From NCBI GenBank assembly GCA_026874595.1, contig CM049308.1, positions 36,576,027 to 36,640,026 of the forward strand: a stretch of DNA of 64,000 nt, in the 5' to 3' direction. Under the pieces are notes generated by a model. The model made no database searches. It worked only from the letters and a program-made list of their open reading frames with translations, and was not told where the DNA came from. Source of the stretch: Sipunculus nudus. Its lineage: Eukaryota > Annelida > Sipuncula > Golfingiida > Sipunculidae. Positions within the stretch are counted from its first letter, which is position 1. Every line of letters begins with the position of its first letter. The translations under genes and the position numbers were made by a program. This document shows, one piece after another, positions 36,348-48,658 of the stretch.

Positions 36348-38721
36348 GTAACCGCCAAAACGAAGTTTCGTGGATACTATGTTTTTGATGGGGTTCCGCC
36401 GCTGCCTCTGCCACTGCTGCCGCTGCAGCATTCGTTTCGGGAGAACTCCCCTGAGACTAATGGACCGATTTTTCCGAAACTTACACCAATTATCGAGTCA
36501 CATGTGAACTGGTGCCTAACCAATTTGCGTTGACCTCTGACCTTTCCTCTCTACCCAGCGTCCATTTGTGTGTCTGTTTCCACACATAAACTCTCATATC
36601 TCGGGAACAGTGTGACCGATCAGGAAAAAATTTTTATACTATACAAATGTAGCCCTTGGATAGCTTTATAACACACTCAAAAAATGGTGGCGCCACCTGC
36701 AACCATGTTTGCACAGTGTCCACCTGTTCATCTGCCTTGGGTTAAAATCACTCATATCTCTGCAGTGTTGACTAATTCACCTGAAATTCGGCATGCATGT
36801 ACATCCTGGATAGCTTTCTTGATTTTATGACAGGTGGCACCCCCTACATTCTAGTTAATGCTGCAGACATCCAAGCTCATATCTCGGGAACCGTTTGACT
36901 GAATGGGCCAAAATTTTGCATGTGTATGGATCTCACATAGGTCTTTATCATACACAAAACTGAAGGGGCCACCTGCAACCATTTAGCACAGCGTCTGTTT
37001 GTTTGTCTGCCGTGGGAATATCACTCATATCTTGGCAGTGGTTTGACATAACTGTCTAAAATTTTGCAGTTTTATGCATCCTGGACAGCTTTCTTGATTT
37101 TATGACAGGTGGCACCACCTACATTCTAGTTTACGCTGCAGACATCCAAGCTCATATCTCGGGAACCATTTGACCGATTGGGCCAAAATTTTGCACGTGT
37201 ATGGATCTCACATAGGTCTTTATCATACACAAAACTGGAGGGGCCACCTGCAACCATTTTTGCACAGCGTCTGTCTGTTTGTCTGCCATGGGCTAAAATC
37301 ACTCATATCTCTGTAGTTGTTTGACATAACTGCGTAAAATTTTGCAGGTTTATACATCCTTGACAGCTTTCTTGATTTTATGACAGGTGACACCACCTAC
37401 ATTCTAGTAGAATGATTTAAGCTTGGTGATTTTTTGCTGAGTTACAGAAAGTTGCACTTAGTCATCTGTCCAAAAGAGCATACTAAAATTTCAGTCTCAG
37501 AAACGGTTGGAGGTATCATCACCAAATTTTATGCCAATGTTGGTCACTGAAATTGAGGTATTGGTGGCACCACCTGCATTGGCCTTTTTGTACAGGGGTC
37601 ATCAGTGCCTGTATCATACTGAGGGCTACAAAAAACTTCTTCTCTGAAGCCATATGGTTCAATTGTTTAATATCGCACAGAAATGATCCTAGGGTAGTTC
37701 TTTCTGAAGTTTGTTCAAATGGTCTAAGTTCAGTGACTTTTGGCTGAGTTATGGGAAGCTGAATCTAGTCATATGCCATAACGGCCCATTTAAGCTTAAT
37801 GGCTACAAAGATCTTCTCAAAAACCACTGGGCCAAATTCTTAAATCACACATATCAATTATCCTTAGATGTTGATAATTTAAGTTTGTTCAAATGGTTTT
37901 GATTCAGTGTTTTTAGCTCAGCTGACTGAAAGTCGTCTGAGCTATATAGTGATCACTCTTTGTCCGTCTTCCGTCTGTCCATCCGTTTACCAGGCACAAA
38001 TTGTAACCGCTGGACCTAAAATCTTGTATCTTGGGATTCTGAGAGGTCGATGAAAAATCTCCTTGGAAACCAGAAATAAGGTCTCTGTTACCCATATCCT
38101 TCGAGCTATGGGGCCCAAAAGGACCCCCCAGAATAGTCAAAAATTTCATACAAAAACTTCAATATCTCATTAACTACATCACTGAGGGTCATGATTTTTG
38201 GCATACATATTGATCATGACATGTTCCATCAGTTCCTGCAGACTGGTGGCGCCACCTGTATTTTTCGATTTTTTTACAAATCTTTTTCTCTATTTTTGAG
38301 ACCTTTAAAAATGTGACACCACCTACATTCTAGTTTATGCTGCAGACATCCAAGCTCATATCTCGGGAACCATTTGACTGATTGGGCCATACACCATATC
38401 ATACACAAAACTGGAGGTGCCACCTGCAACCATTTTTGCACAGTGTCTGTCCGTTTGTCTGCCGTGGGCTAAAATCACTCCTATACATGTAGTGGTTTGA
38501 ATTTCTGCCTAAAATTTCGCATATGTATACAACTTGGACAGCTTTCTGGATTTGTGGTAGGTGGCACAACCTACATACACATTTAGGCTGCAGACATCCA
38601 TGCTAATATGCCACACACCTCACTCTGTTTCCCCTTGCCACTCAATCCATGCCTCACTTCACCCATTCCACTCTGATTTTGGTGGATACACGTATTCGCT
38701 TGTTGACTACCCGTATTCTAG
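36348..38721 (+). mobile_element. Family 1 HINE-like element carrying an inserted 0.9-kb copy
   Basis: The left end is decayed (GTAACCGCCAAAAC...GTTTCGTGGATAC) and the right end is GGTGGATAC, hairpin, CGTATTCTAG|T. The core has TGACCTCTGACCT near 36532 and monomers to 37407, then the inserted segment 37410-38316, then monomers again. Confidence 0.7.
37410..38316 (+). repeat. Inserted copy of 34525-35427
   Basis: A near-identical copy. It is bracketed by the 21-bp direct repeat that begins GTGACACCACCTACATTC (37387-37407 and 38313-38333), which looks like a target duplication with 4 bp of overlap on the right. Confidence 0.85.
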
Positions 38722-38903
38722 TTTTAAAGTTTACGCATTTTTTCTCTATTTTTGAGATATATAAATACAGACACAATCTTGGCCTGTTGGTTAATCTGTT
38801 TGATGCTTCAGTGGAATGGGTATATACTACCATTCTGATGATAAAATTTCCTTTTGTGAATCTCTTCCCTGTCAGCTGAGCTTCATGACCTATGGGTCAC
38901 TTG
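38722..38903 (+). mobile_element. Right part of a family 3 HINE-like element
   Basis: Resumes with GCATTTTTTCTCTATTTTTG, the family 3 core. Ends with GTCAGCTGAGC, a TGACC-TATG-GGTCA hairpin and ACTTG|TT. Confidence 0.65.
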
Positions 38904-39096
38904 TTGTTATAATTTAATTGAAAATATAAATTTTCCATTACACCCAGTGGACATGCAGACCTTTTCTATATATTATTGCCCCTCTCATGGCTCATCTGTT
39001 GCTGCTTTCAAGGTGATGTTTTCATGGTGATGGTGAGTTCCTGTCACCCAGATATGATTTCACAAGGCTTTTGAATTATGATGAGACATTTTGTGT

Positions 39097-39100
<4 letters not shown>

Positions 39101-39151
<51 letters not shown>
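39101..39151. repeat. TA microsatellite
   Basis: About 25 uninterrupted TA units. Confidence 0.95.
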
Positions 39152-39155
<4 letters not shown>

Positions 39156-41048
39156 CATATTAATATAATTTATAGCTTGAGTATTCATTTCATGAAGACA
39201 GGCAATGAAAAACAAGACACATCTGTACTCTGTGTTTGTTCATTACATCTTTCTCTTCTTTTCCTTCATAAATCCAATAGGTATCAGTATATGTATGTTA
39301 TTGGTGGGAATGGTAGAACCACTGCTGGTACACCAATGGTAACAAAAGTCAGCATATTTATTTGACTATAAGTGAAATCTGAGGGGATTTGGAGGGAGTT
39401 CACATGCAGCTGTATGTAACTCATGCTCAAGGGAGTGTTCATAGGATGTCTTTTGAAGTCCCACAGCACACCAATGAATTGAATAAGAAAGGACTCATTG
39501 ATTTAGAAAATAAAATGGCTCTGAGTAAAAATAAACTCCTTTTAGACTAACAGGAGTGTTTGGATTAGGAATGGTGCATGGAATAAAAGTGTACAATTTA
39601 GGATACCTGGACTTTGAGGTGTCTGCTTTAAAAGGGGGCTCTCATTCTGAGGGGTGGTACTGTCTTGTTATTATCTTGAAGGTTTTTTTTTGCCCAAAAT
39701 ATTTTTAACTGTTCTGATATTCTTGCACATTTAAATCATAAAACTCAAAGAGATCAGTAATGGGTTAAATGCAAGGTCTTTTTCTATCACCTGGTGGTGT
39801 AGAGTTTGTCTGTGATCAAGAAGGTGAAATAAAATATGCTATGAAGGGAATGAAAATACTTGATTAAATTCTTCAAGTGTTCAATCACCTGGCACTTAAG
39901 CAACTAGGCAGTTTTGTTTCAGTCCATTTCCTGCATGGCTTTTGGAGTGTGTCAGCTTCCAGGCATATTATCTTTTGCTGAGTGATCTAAGCAAAATACT
40001 TCTGAGGGTTAAATTTGAAGGGCTTTATATCTAACCTTCTGAAAAACTTGAACAGCTGTTTTAAGAAAAGTAGATGCATGTGCACACTTTGATAAATTTT
40101 GTAGACAGTCATAAATGCAGCAAGTATGTATGGGAAAGGCATACATAAAGTTACAGGTTCAAATGACATGCTGATATACCAAGGAAATATATCAGATTGA
40201 TCTGACATACAGTAAAGAGTCTGGGGATTTAGAAAAAAAAAACAGAAAAAGTCCTCAAGTTTTTAAAGCAGTGTTCAATATGACGTGGTCTTTTAACTCA
40301 TCAGATGAGCAAAAAGTTTGGTAACTGGCTAATTATTAAAGTTGTGGGCCAGTGGGCTATTTGTTTATGTAACTTACATTGAATATTCTATTCAGGGTTT
40401 AGTGGTAGTCTCATTAGCATTAGCAAGCTCAAATAAGGTAAGTTTATTATCCTTGAGAGAAATCTACAAGGTTGCTTGATGTTGAATTGTTATTGGTTAC
40501 ATGATTATGACACTTGTAAATTAAATTTCTCATTGATTGATGGCATTGTATATAGTTATAAATTTAGTTATTAACATAAAATTATCTGAGAGCTTATTAG
40601 GATTTAGTTTTTTCATATTCTTACACCAAATTTGTAACAAACCATTGTTTAACCATGACAATCTGGATCTGAGCAAATATTTTGGAAGGAAACTGATGGA
40701 AACAGATTAGACACAAACAGCAGGAGCTCATGATGAAATATATAATTTTATTTTCTACAATTTTGGGAGGTTACTTAATTCACAAAGTTTAAAAGGAAGA
40801 CAAGCTTTCATTTTAAAAAGAAGGCTTAAGAAGTTTTACAAATTATAAAAAATGATGGAATTTTGTTTGATAAGGTACATATTTTTCTGCAGGATTTGAA
40901 AAGAGAAAATAATTTTCTTTTATTTCCTTCTTGAAGAGATATATTTTCAGACAACAAGGCATGAGTTGTGCAATTATTCACAAGATTATTTTTAGAACGC
41001 CCAAGGCATATTGAATATTCCTTACAGCTGAACTTGCTAGGCAAATGC
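39152..41048. other. Unique AT-rich intergenic DNA
   Basis: No gene, element end or tandem repeat seen. Confidence 0.5.
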
Positions 41049-41178
41049 CACATGCTTATTACTTTTGTACATAACTTGCGTACTTTTTGTTCCTAACTTG
41101 TGAACCTTTGGGTCACATGCTTATTACTTTTGTACATAACTTGCGTACTTTTTGTTCCTAACTTGTGAACCTTTGGGT
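41049..41178. repeat. Perfect 65-bp tandem duplication
   Basis: The 65 bases starting CACATGCTTATTACTTTTGT at 41049 are repeated without change at 41114-41178. This is a recent duplication or an assembly artefact. Confidence 0.95.
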
Positions 41179-42599
41179 TTATTTAATATAGTTTGATGAA
41201 AATATACATTTAAACTTAGTATCATTACCAAATTTTAATGAATGTATTTAAGTTTATATGTACAGTGAATGGTGTTTCTTGCTGCAGCATCACTGATGTC
41301 CTCAGCCAAGGTGATCCATCATTGCATGTTTCAACCCCTAGCTCAGGATGGACATTATGATCAGTGACTGTGCATCAGTGATGCATGGGCTTCCGGTCGA
41401 CTTCTCTACATCCACACCCAACAGGATGCGTGCTCATCTGCCTATGCCACCATGCAGGAAGCCTCAACACCCAACCTCAACTGGGTAGATCCCAAGCTTA
41501 AGTCTGTCAACCCTATTCTCTGCACTCTGATAAAAGGTTCTGGTACTTGGACTTCTTCCTTTCATGGCACTGCTACTCTACATCTTTTATCCCAAATGCA
41601 AGGAGCAGTCAGTTTTATGAACATGATTTTCAGTGTCCCAGGTGACCAAAGAACAATATCATGTTTGAGATTTGTGGGTATGATCTCAGGAGCTTCACAA
41701 ACTCTGTTATATTGCATATTCTTATGGTGATTTTGTTGATATTGTATATCACCAGTGATATATTGCACTTGCAGCTTGTTTTTCAATTTCTCAGATATTT
41801 TGTATTATATTCTGTACAGATAGATCTGATACACATAATTGATTTCTTTGTCATAACAAATATTTGAAAAGATGACAAATGAATTCTAAATTGATTATAT
41901 TTACTTCATCAGTTTTGCCACTACTGATGATGTCTCTCTGAAACTATATTACCGATTGATTTCTCAGCAAAACAGATGGTAGTCCTACATGGTTGTCACC
42001 AGACAAGTTGTTTTAAATGAGCTTCTTAGATGATGATGATTGATTTTTCGCAGACATTGTCCTTTAATGGACATATTATAGCTTTCAAGTTTTTGGAATT
42101 AATAGAGTGCTGTCAGATCTAGCAGATATCAAATAATGACCGAAAGAGACCCTTTGCCTTTCTTTGTTTAAAAAAAAAGACTTTTAGAGCAATTTTGAAT
42201 ATGTTATCTGTGACCAGAAGACATATTCCCATGGAATAATACCAATATATTACCCTGTTAAAATGACTCAATGGGGTACAATCCTTTGAATTAAAGACAT
42301 TATGGTGATAAAGATCATGGTTTGTTCCCTAGATATTTTCCTAACACTGCAAAAAATGTCATCAAAATCTGTCCATACGATTTTTGCATTAAATTGTCCA
42401 CAGGCATAACATATAACCAATATAGTAAAACATAAAACCTCTCACCACCTGATAGAGGTATATAATTACTGAGATATCAGTGTATATATGTATGAAATTT
42501 AACTCAATTTTGAATAATTTTAGTGTTGATAACATTCCTGTGGAAATGATTGTGCAGATTTGTTCAGATTCTACCATCTGACTGATTTTAAGGCCTGGT
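41179..42599. other. Intergenic with a GC-richer open stretch
   Basis: From about 41374 to 41730 the plus strand is open for ~119 codons (includes DAWASGRLLYIHTQQDACSS) and slightly GC-rich. No family is recognised and no splice context is convincing, so it is not called as a gene. Confidence 0.3.
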
Positions 42600-43540
42600 A
42601 TATTATTTCAGTTTTATGACTGAATGCAAAATATTTGTGAAGCAACCTCAATCACTCGGAAAATGACTTCCAGAGTGCTCAAAATCATTTTTTTGCCCAC
42701 ACTTCACAGAATATCACAGTGACATACTTTTCCATAAAAGGTCCTTCAGGATTGACCTGTCAGCAGGTGAAATATGAGCTTCTTGGGTCTTCTAGTTACA
42801 ATTTTCCCCCTGTTAATGTTGGATGTTTGTTCTGCAGTTTTTGCTCCAACCTCTTTGAATATAGGTCACAGTACGTGAAGTACTTTTTGGTTCCCACAGA
42901 GGACCTGTCTGGACCAGTTAGCATGTGTAGATTGAAGTTCCTGAGTTTTTTGTTGCTATTTGAATTTGTGCCCTGTAGAAAGAATGACAGCTTGATGATG
43001 TTTGATGTTTCGCTGTATAGAATTTAAGCTACAGTGACCTTCATTTTAGTTTCCAGAGAGAACCTTTCAAGACCTGTCAGCATGTGAAGTTTGAACTATC
43101 TAGGCCTAATGGTTTAGATATGTACTTGTTAACACACGACCAACATTTACAAATCCTCAAATAAAAATTATTTTATTCGCTAATGATTGATCAACAAGAC
43201 CAGATATTCCTAAATTTAGCTCTAAGGAAATGGTCAATGAATAATGTGGTCGTGGTACCTAACTTCACTGACCCTAGCTCATTACAAAATACGAATGTTG
43301 ATATGGGTGCTACTGTAGTGTTATACTGACTCTATGGATGTAAATAATTATAGATGTCTCATTCTTCAGTTTGATAGAATTAATAATGCACTCCTTAGTA
43401 ATTAAAGAATTGCACTGTTATCTTTAACTTAACATGTGTGATCCAGGGTTCTTCATTACTTGTCTGTTACTGCTTCATGGGATATGCTGAAATGTCATAT
43501 ATCTTCAGCTGAGCATCAGGGCCCCATGGCCAACTTCTTT
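42600..43540 (+). repeat. Diverged interspersed repeat with a family 3-like end
   Basis: Related segments recur inside it (GGACCTGTCTGGACCAGTTA near 42901 and GAACCTTTCAAGACCTGTCA near 43062). It ends with CAGCTGAGCATCAGGGCCCC, ATGGCC and AACTT, a decayed family 3 terminus with a GGGCC/GGCC hairpin. Confidence 0.4.
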
Positions 43541-44144
43541 TTATATTCAATATACTGTCCAAGGATAGATGGCCCAGTCAAGAAAACCTGCCGGAGGTGA
43601 GATGCTGTGGGTATAAGTGATCCGTTACTTGTCGGGGTCCCTTGAACCTTAGTGTTTGTGGACCAGCTGGAAAATACCCAAGCTAATGGTTTTCATGCTC
43701 TGAATATCCATGGTGCACCAGTTGTTGCCAGTGAAAGCATGGTTGCCTTTTTAGAAGTGTCTCTGCAGGTATCAGCCTGATCATTGTGTGTCAGCCAATT
43801 AGCAAAACATGTGGGTGTGAGAGCAATATATGAATTAGTAGAAGTATCTAAGGACTCCACTGTTTTCCCTCCTCAGTGCCCCTTGCAGACACTTCAGATG
43901 CTTCCCTTCTTTCTCAGTGAAAGCCTGTCAATCTGTTTTATTAGGGACCAGTCTCCAAGCAAGACATTATATAGTTCAGACTCACCCTATCCATTTCCTA
44001 ACACACCATTTTCTGTGAAAGTAGCACCAGACCTTATATGGACACATCTTATTTACAAAAATATGATTTAATGGGCTCCGTTTGCTAAGTAAGCTAGAGT
44101 ATCAGTAAAATTTGATGTTAAATATAAATTTATTGTCACCCAGT
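43541..44144. other. Intergenic, nothing recognised
   Basis: No gene or repeat end seen. Confidence 0.45.
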
Positions 44145-44180
44145 TTCTGTTAATTTGATGCTAGCATCAAATTAACAGAA
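44145..44180. repeat. Perfect 36-bp palindrome
   Basis: TTCTGTTAATTTGATG, CTAG, then the exact inverse of the first 16 bases. There is no spacer and no mismatch. Confidence 0.95.
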
Positions 44181-46500
44181 TCTTAACAAGAATGAAAGCA
44201 ATTAAGTGAATGGTTGAGTAAGAGAATTTGTCTGTCTAATTAATATATATGAGATGCCTTTTGATAATTAATTAATTCTATTTTCTTTATGTTGTACAGC
44301 TTACCTAATTTATGAAATAAAATATATTTAGCACATTTTAAATTGGGGGCTCTTGTCTGCAAAGTATATAAGATCAAACAAAATAATCAAGTGAGTTTTA
44401 AATTTGTGATATTATGCAAGTTGTATATCCATGAATGACTGTTCAGTTTGGATACTGCTAGATCATTGATTTTTGTGAAGGTCAGATTTTCTTTAGGCTG
44501 AGTACTGGGGAGTCTTGTTTATGACACATTAGGTTACTGTGACACAGTGTTTGGTGTGAATAGATGTAAAAGACTTCTTCATACTGTGGGATGGGACAAT
44601 CATGAAGGATCAATATATGGGAGTTTCAAATGTGGTGTGTATAAGATAGGGCTCCATCTTTATATTTCAGCTTGTGTATAAGCAGCGAATAAATTCCATT
44701 TGTTTCCATCACCTTTTCTGAATAAGATTCCCCCAATAAACTGTTCTTTTAGTGACTGAGTAGAAGATTCCATTAGTTCATAGCTTTAGAAAATGTTTTG
44801 TTTTTCATTTGCTTGATTTTTCTGAAAGCTTTTATTGCTTCCTAATTAGAGGTATCCATGGAGCCTTGTTTTTTTTGTGTGTAATAAAACCCAAAATCAT
44901 GCCATTTAATTGAATTAAATGTTCAGTGCTGGAAAAAATCAGTGTTAGTATCAAATTTATCATTTCTTCAAAGGAAAAGCTTACAAACACTTGATTGTCA
45001 CCATTTATCAGCTCATCTTGATCAGAATTTGATATTGGTGTCATTTATAATTGGCACAAAATTTTATTTTTCCAGCTGCTTCATATATCCAGTAGTTTGA
45101 TTAATAACACACACACTCTCTGAAAATTATTCTTCTATATGGTCATTTTGAAAAATGTTGAAAAATGACAAATGAGTTTTATGTCAAGGCAACAGAAGGT
45201 AATATACAACATGGTCTGATTCAGCAGGTGACCTTCAGACCAGCAGCCAGAGGCATGATAGAAAAACAGAAATATTAGCTTGAATGAACTCACAGGAGAA
45301 TAACCAGAACAAGCAGGGTGTGTACTGTGTATTTATTAAAATACCTCGATATGCAGGGTGTATAATATCATAAGAGATATAATTTTAAAATGCCTATCTG
45401 TCTGCAGGAAAGATTATATCCAGTAATTAAATGTACTTGAAGATTATATGATTTGATTTCAGGTGCCAGTTCAGATATGTTCCCCCCCCTAGAAATTATT
45501 CTTAAAAGTATTAATTCATTTGCTGTAATGTTAAAGTAACTATATACATGGCAATATATTTATATAAAATTAAGTAAAACAATATGCTGAGAAATCTGTG
45601 GACCTGTATACGGTAATCCCATTTGCATTTTAAGGAAGCATCCGAGGCAAAAAAAAAAAACTCATTTAATCAACCTGAAAATAATGTAAAAGTAATATTA
45701 TATCCATATAGTGTATATAATTTTACACATTGTTCATTATTTTCCTTGATGGTATTTGTATATATGAAATTCACAGCCATTTTATATGATATTTTAATTT
45801 TTTAGAAATTTTCATTTGTAGAAATGTACCTGATTCAAAGCAACAAATGAACCAAAAAAACCTATTTTTGGTGGGCTAATATCAAACTACATGACACTCA
45901 GAAAACCTGATTTTTTTCTTTACCATGTTTATGTCTTGTTTAAAAAGGTGTGGAAACCAAGATTAGATAAAGGATGTAGAGTTTTTGAAAGAAGAACAAG
46001 ACATTAATCTACTGGATGTGTTTAGATATGTGGCAGCTGCAAAGAAATGTCAGCATAAACAAAGCATGAAAAGCTGGTAATAAATGGATTTAGGCAACTC
46101 ACAAATACTTTAATATTTCAAGTAAAGTTCACAATGTACCATTTTACCTCTACAAGTATTCATAAACCAATGCTTGTTTTGTTTTTAAGTTGGTTATCCA
46201 AATGAAAGGAAAATCATATTACTTCTCATAAAACCTCCTTAACATTAAGGTTTTGGAATAATAAGTTCCAGAAATAGCAAAAGTTTGCTGTTTTAATCAG
46301 GAATAGCAATGTTTTTGTCAAGTAAATCATTACACACAAGCAGAAACTGTCTTTAATCTGATCTTACGCTTTGTACACTTTCCATCTTGATGTTCAGTTG
46401 ATTACAGCATTCTGATGGCAGCAGCAGGCTTGGCTAACTTCTGAATGTGTCTGGCTAATCAGCCTTTCCTTTAAGTATCTCATTCTGTGGGTATTTTAAA
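44181..46500. other. Unique AT-rich intergenic DNA
   Basis: No gene or bounded repeat seen. Confidence 0.5.
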
Positions 46501-46590
46501 TTACTGTGGTTACCCTTATATCGGCGGGGCTGAATTTTCGCGGTTTTTCTATTTTTAAATCTTTCACGGGGTTCCTTTTTCGCGCTGTGT
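46501..46590 (+). mobile_element. Orphan left end of the CTGTGGTT MITE family
   Basis: ACTGTGGTTACCC, GGGGCTGAATTTTCGCGG and CGGGGTTCCTTTTTCGCG match the left end of the MITE at 25805. No right end follows before the inverted repeat. Confidence 0.55.
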
Positions 46591-46772
46591 CATTAGTGTA
46601 GTAGTATATTTTACTTATCAAATATAAAACTTTAAAATGAAGTGACCACATTATTTCATAAATTGCTGATTTAACTTTTATCTATTATATGCCTACTATT
46701 TCTCCTCCGGATATCGCATGTTTGAACAGCCACGGACGGCTGAGCAGACGTTCGAAGGAAGCATTGACGACG

Positions 46773-47650
46773 CCACAGGCACTTGTTTCCAGCACTAAAA
46801 TGGCCTAGAAACCGTAAACACGTTGAGTATGGGCGTTATACCCGTTATAAAAGAACAAGGTAATGAACTCCACCGCTACGCGGGCAAGACAACTTTTTTT
46901 TCACAAGTCCGAATTCCGGAGAATTATCCGCTTCACAAGCATGATCGCGCGCCTTTTTGTTGAAAACATCTTTATTTACAAGATTAAACTTCCAAATATA
47001 AAAGTTCCCCAAACTAACCGAGAATTCCAGCACGTTTATTTCAGCTGCGACACCGTTATTTGTCATGTATACATTTACTAGTTGCGGAAGTTGACGTTAT
47101 CCCGGGCTTAATGTATGTTATGGTTATAGAACAGACGTTAATGTATACAAAACAAGTGACATAATGGTCCTGGTTGTGTTTGCATGCCATGCTCACTGAT
47201 TTCCAACTTCATTGACAATTTGACAGCTGTTTGATTAGTGCGCCCAAAAGAGATGTAGAAAACGACTGGTACCATGCAGCCAATCACAGACCCCAGCTCA
47301 GGGGGAAATCCATTCTGCCCGGGGTGACGTCAACTTCCGCAACTAGTAAATGTATACATGACAAATGACGGTGTCGCAGCTGGAATAAACGTTCTGGAAT
47401 GCACGGTTAGTGTAGAGAACTTTTATTTTTGGAAGTTTAATCTTGTAAATAAAGATGTTTTCAACAAAAAGGCGCGTGATCATGCTTGTGAAGTGGATAA
47501 TTCTCCTGAATTCGGACTTGTGAAAAAAAGTTGTCTTGCCCGCGTAGCGGTGGAGTTCATTACCTTGTTCTTTTATAACGGGTATATCGCCCATACTCAA
47601 TGTGTTTACGGTTTCTAGGCCATTTTAGTGCTGGAAACAAGTGCCTGTGG
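46773..47650. repeat. Large inverted repeat, 335-bp arms, 209-bp spacer
   Basis: 46773-47107 and 47317-47650 are inverted copies of each other, differing by about 18 substitutions and one indel by eye. The spacer is 47108-47316. Each arm translates into similar short frames in opposite directions, an artefact of the symmetry. No target duplication or known terminal motif is evident, so this may be a foldback element or a local inverted duplication. Confidence 0.9.
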
Positions 47651-48142
47651 ACGACGCTGGCTGTAATTAGTTTAGGGCCAAGTCTCAATCAAAACAACTC
47701 ATATATCAGTAAAAGTGTGAGAAACCAACCTGTGACTACACAACCTTGTAATAACTTTAGGGAAACTGTCTTGATATGACAGTATTAAGGTTATCAAACA
47801 AAGTTAGGCGCGTCATTGGGTTTCGGTTGTGACATCAGCATTAGTCCTTCATACAAATACAAGTTGGCGCTACCCTATAGCAGCTACGTTCACTACTTTA
47901 GGTAGCAAATTTTATTCATTAATAATAGCTAAATACGGCACAATGTGAAAGAGTACCTACTATTAAATATTCATTTTAAGCGCCACTGGATGTCATATAC
48001 TTGGCACACATACACTCTAAATGAATCTGATAGGGGTCACTAGTTGAAATTCAGGTGAAACACCGCAAGAAAAACGTGCATGCGTGTATTTTTTTCACTG
48101 CTTAAATATTTTTTAATATTACTACCAGGCTTGTTATGGGTT

Positions 48143-48169
48143 CATAACTGAAATGAGATTTCAGTTATG
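48143..48169. repeat. Perfect 12-bp-stem hairpin
   Basis: CATAACTGAAAT, GAG loop, ATTTCAGTTATG. It could be an element terminus or a structured site; no conserved flank was found. Confidence 0.9.
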
Positions 48170-48640
48170 GGGATCCTCTTATGGAAAAACGTAGCAGGGG
48201 TATGTTGGTATATTTGCAAAATAAACAGAGAAAATGGAGGCAATTTAGCAAATTTCTTACCAATAATGGCTAATAAACTGTTCTGGAGTAAAAATAAATT
48301 ATGTAGAAGTGCCCTTATAAGGAAATTGTTAAGATTTCAACTCCTGTTGGTTGTTTTTAGCCTGCCATGCGGTCATGTTTATCTTTTGTCACATGACCCT
48401 GTCCTTGACCTTATTGATATGAGAAAAGTTGTCCTCTGATTATTGTTCCAAATAAATTATAGTAAATATTTTTTCCATAACTTCCATAGGCAAATTTGTT
48501 AAAACCTAAAAAGATATAGCCATAAACTTATAAAGGACTTATTGAAGCCATATATTATCATTTACTCATAAGTATTATTCATGAAATAAGATTTTTTAAT
48601 AGATTTATTAGCAATTAATTACTCTGGTACACCAGAAGTC

Positions 48641-48658
48641 AGGTCACAGGTCAGGTCA
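48641..48658 (+). promoter_or_regulatory. AGGTCA half-site cluster (DR1-type)
   Basis: AGGTCA-C-AGGTCA is a perfect direct repeat with one-base spacing, and a third AGGTCA overlaps by one base. This is the consensus for RXR/HNF4-type nuclear-receptor dimers. Function here is inference; no gene is adjacent. Confidence 0.3.

Noticed and set aside
37553-37902. Pair of conserved frames identical to those at 34668-35017
   Set aside because: Their similarity comes from the 0.9-kb segment duplication; frames stop quickly and sit in repeat DNA.
42719-43027. 102-codon plus-strand frame
   Set aside because: Lies in a diverged repeat with internally repeated units; no domain.
46845-47618. Two similar short proteins on opposite strands
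   Set aside because: They are mirror products of the inverted repeat arms, with no recognisable family and no conservation of one frame over the rest.
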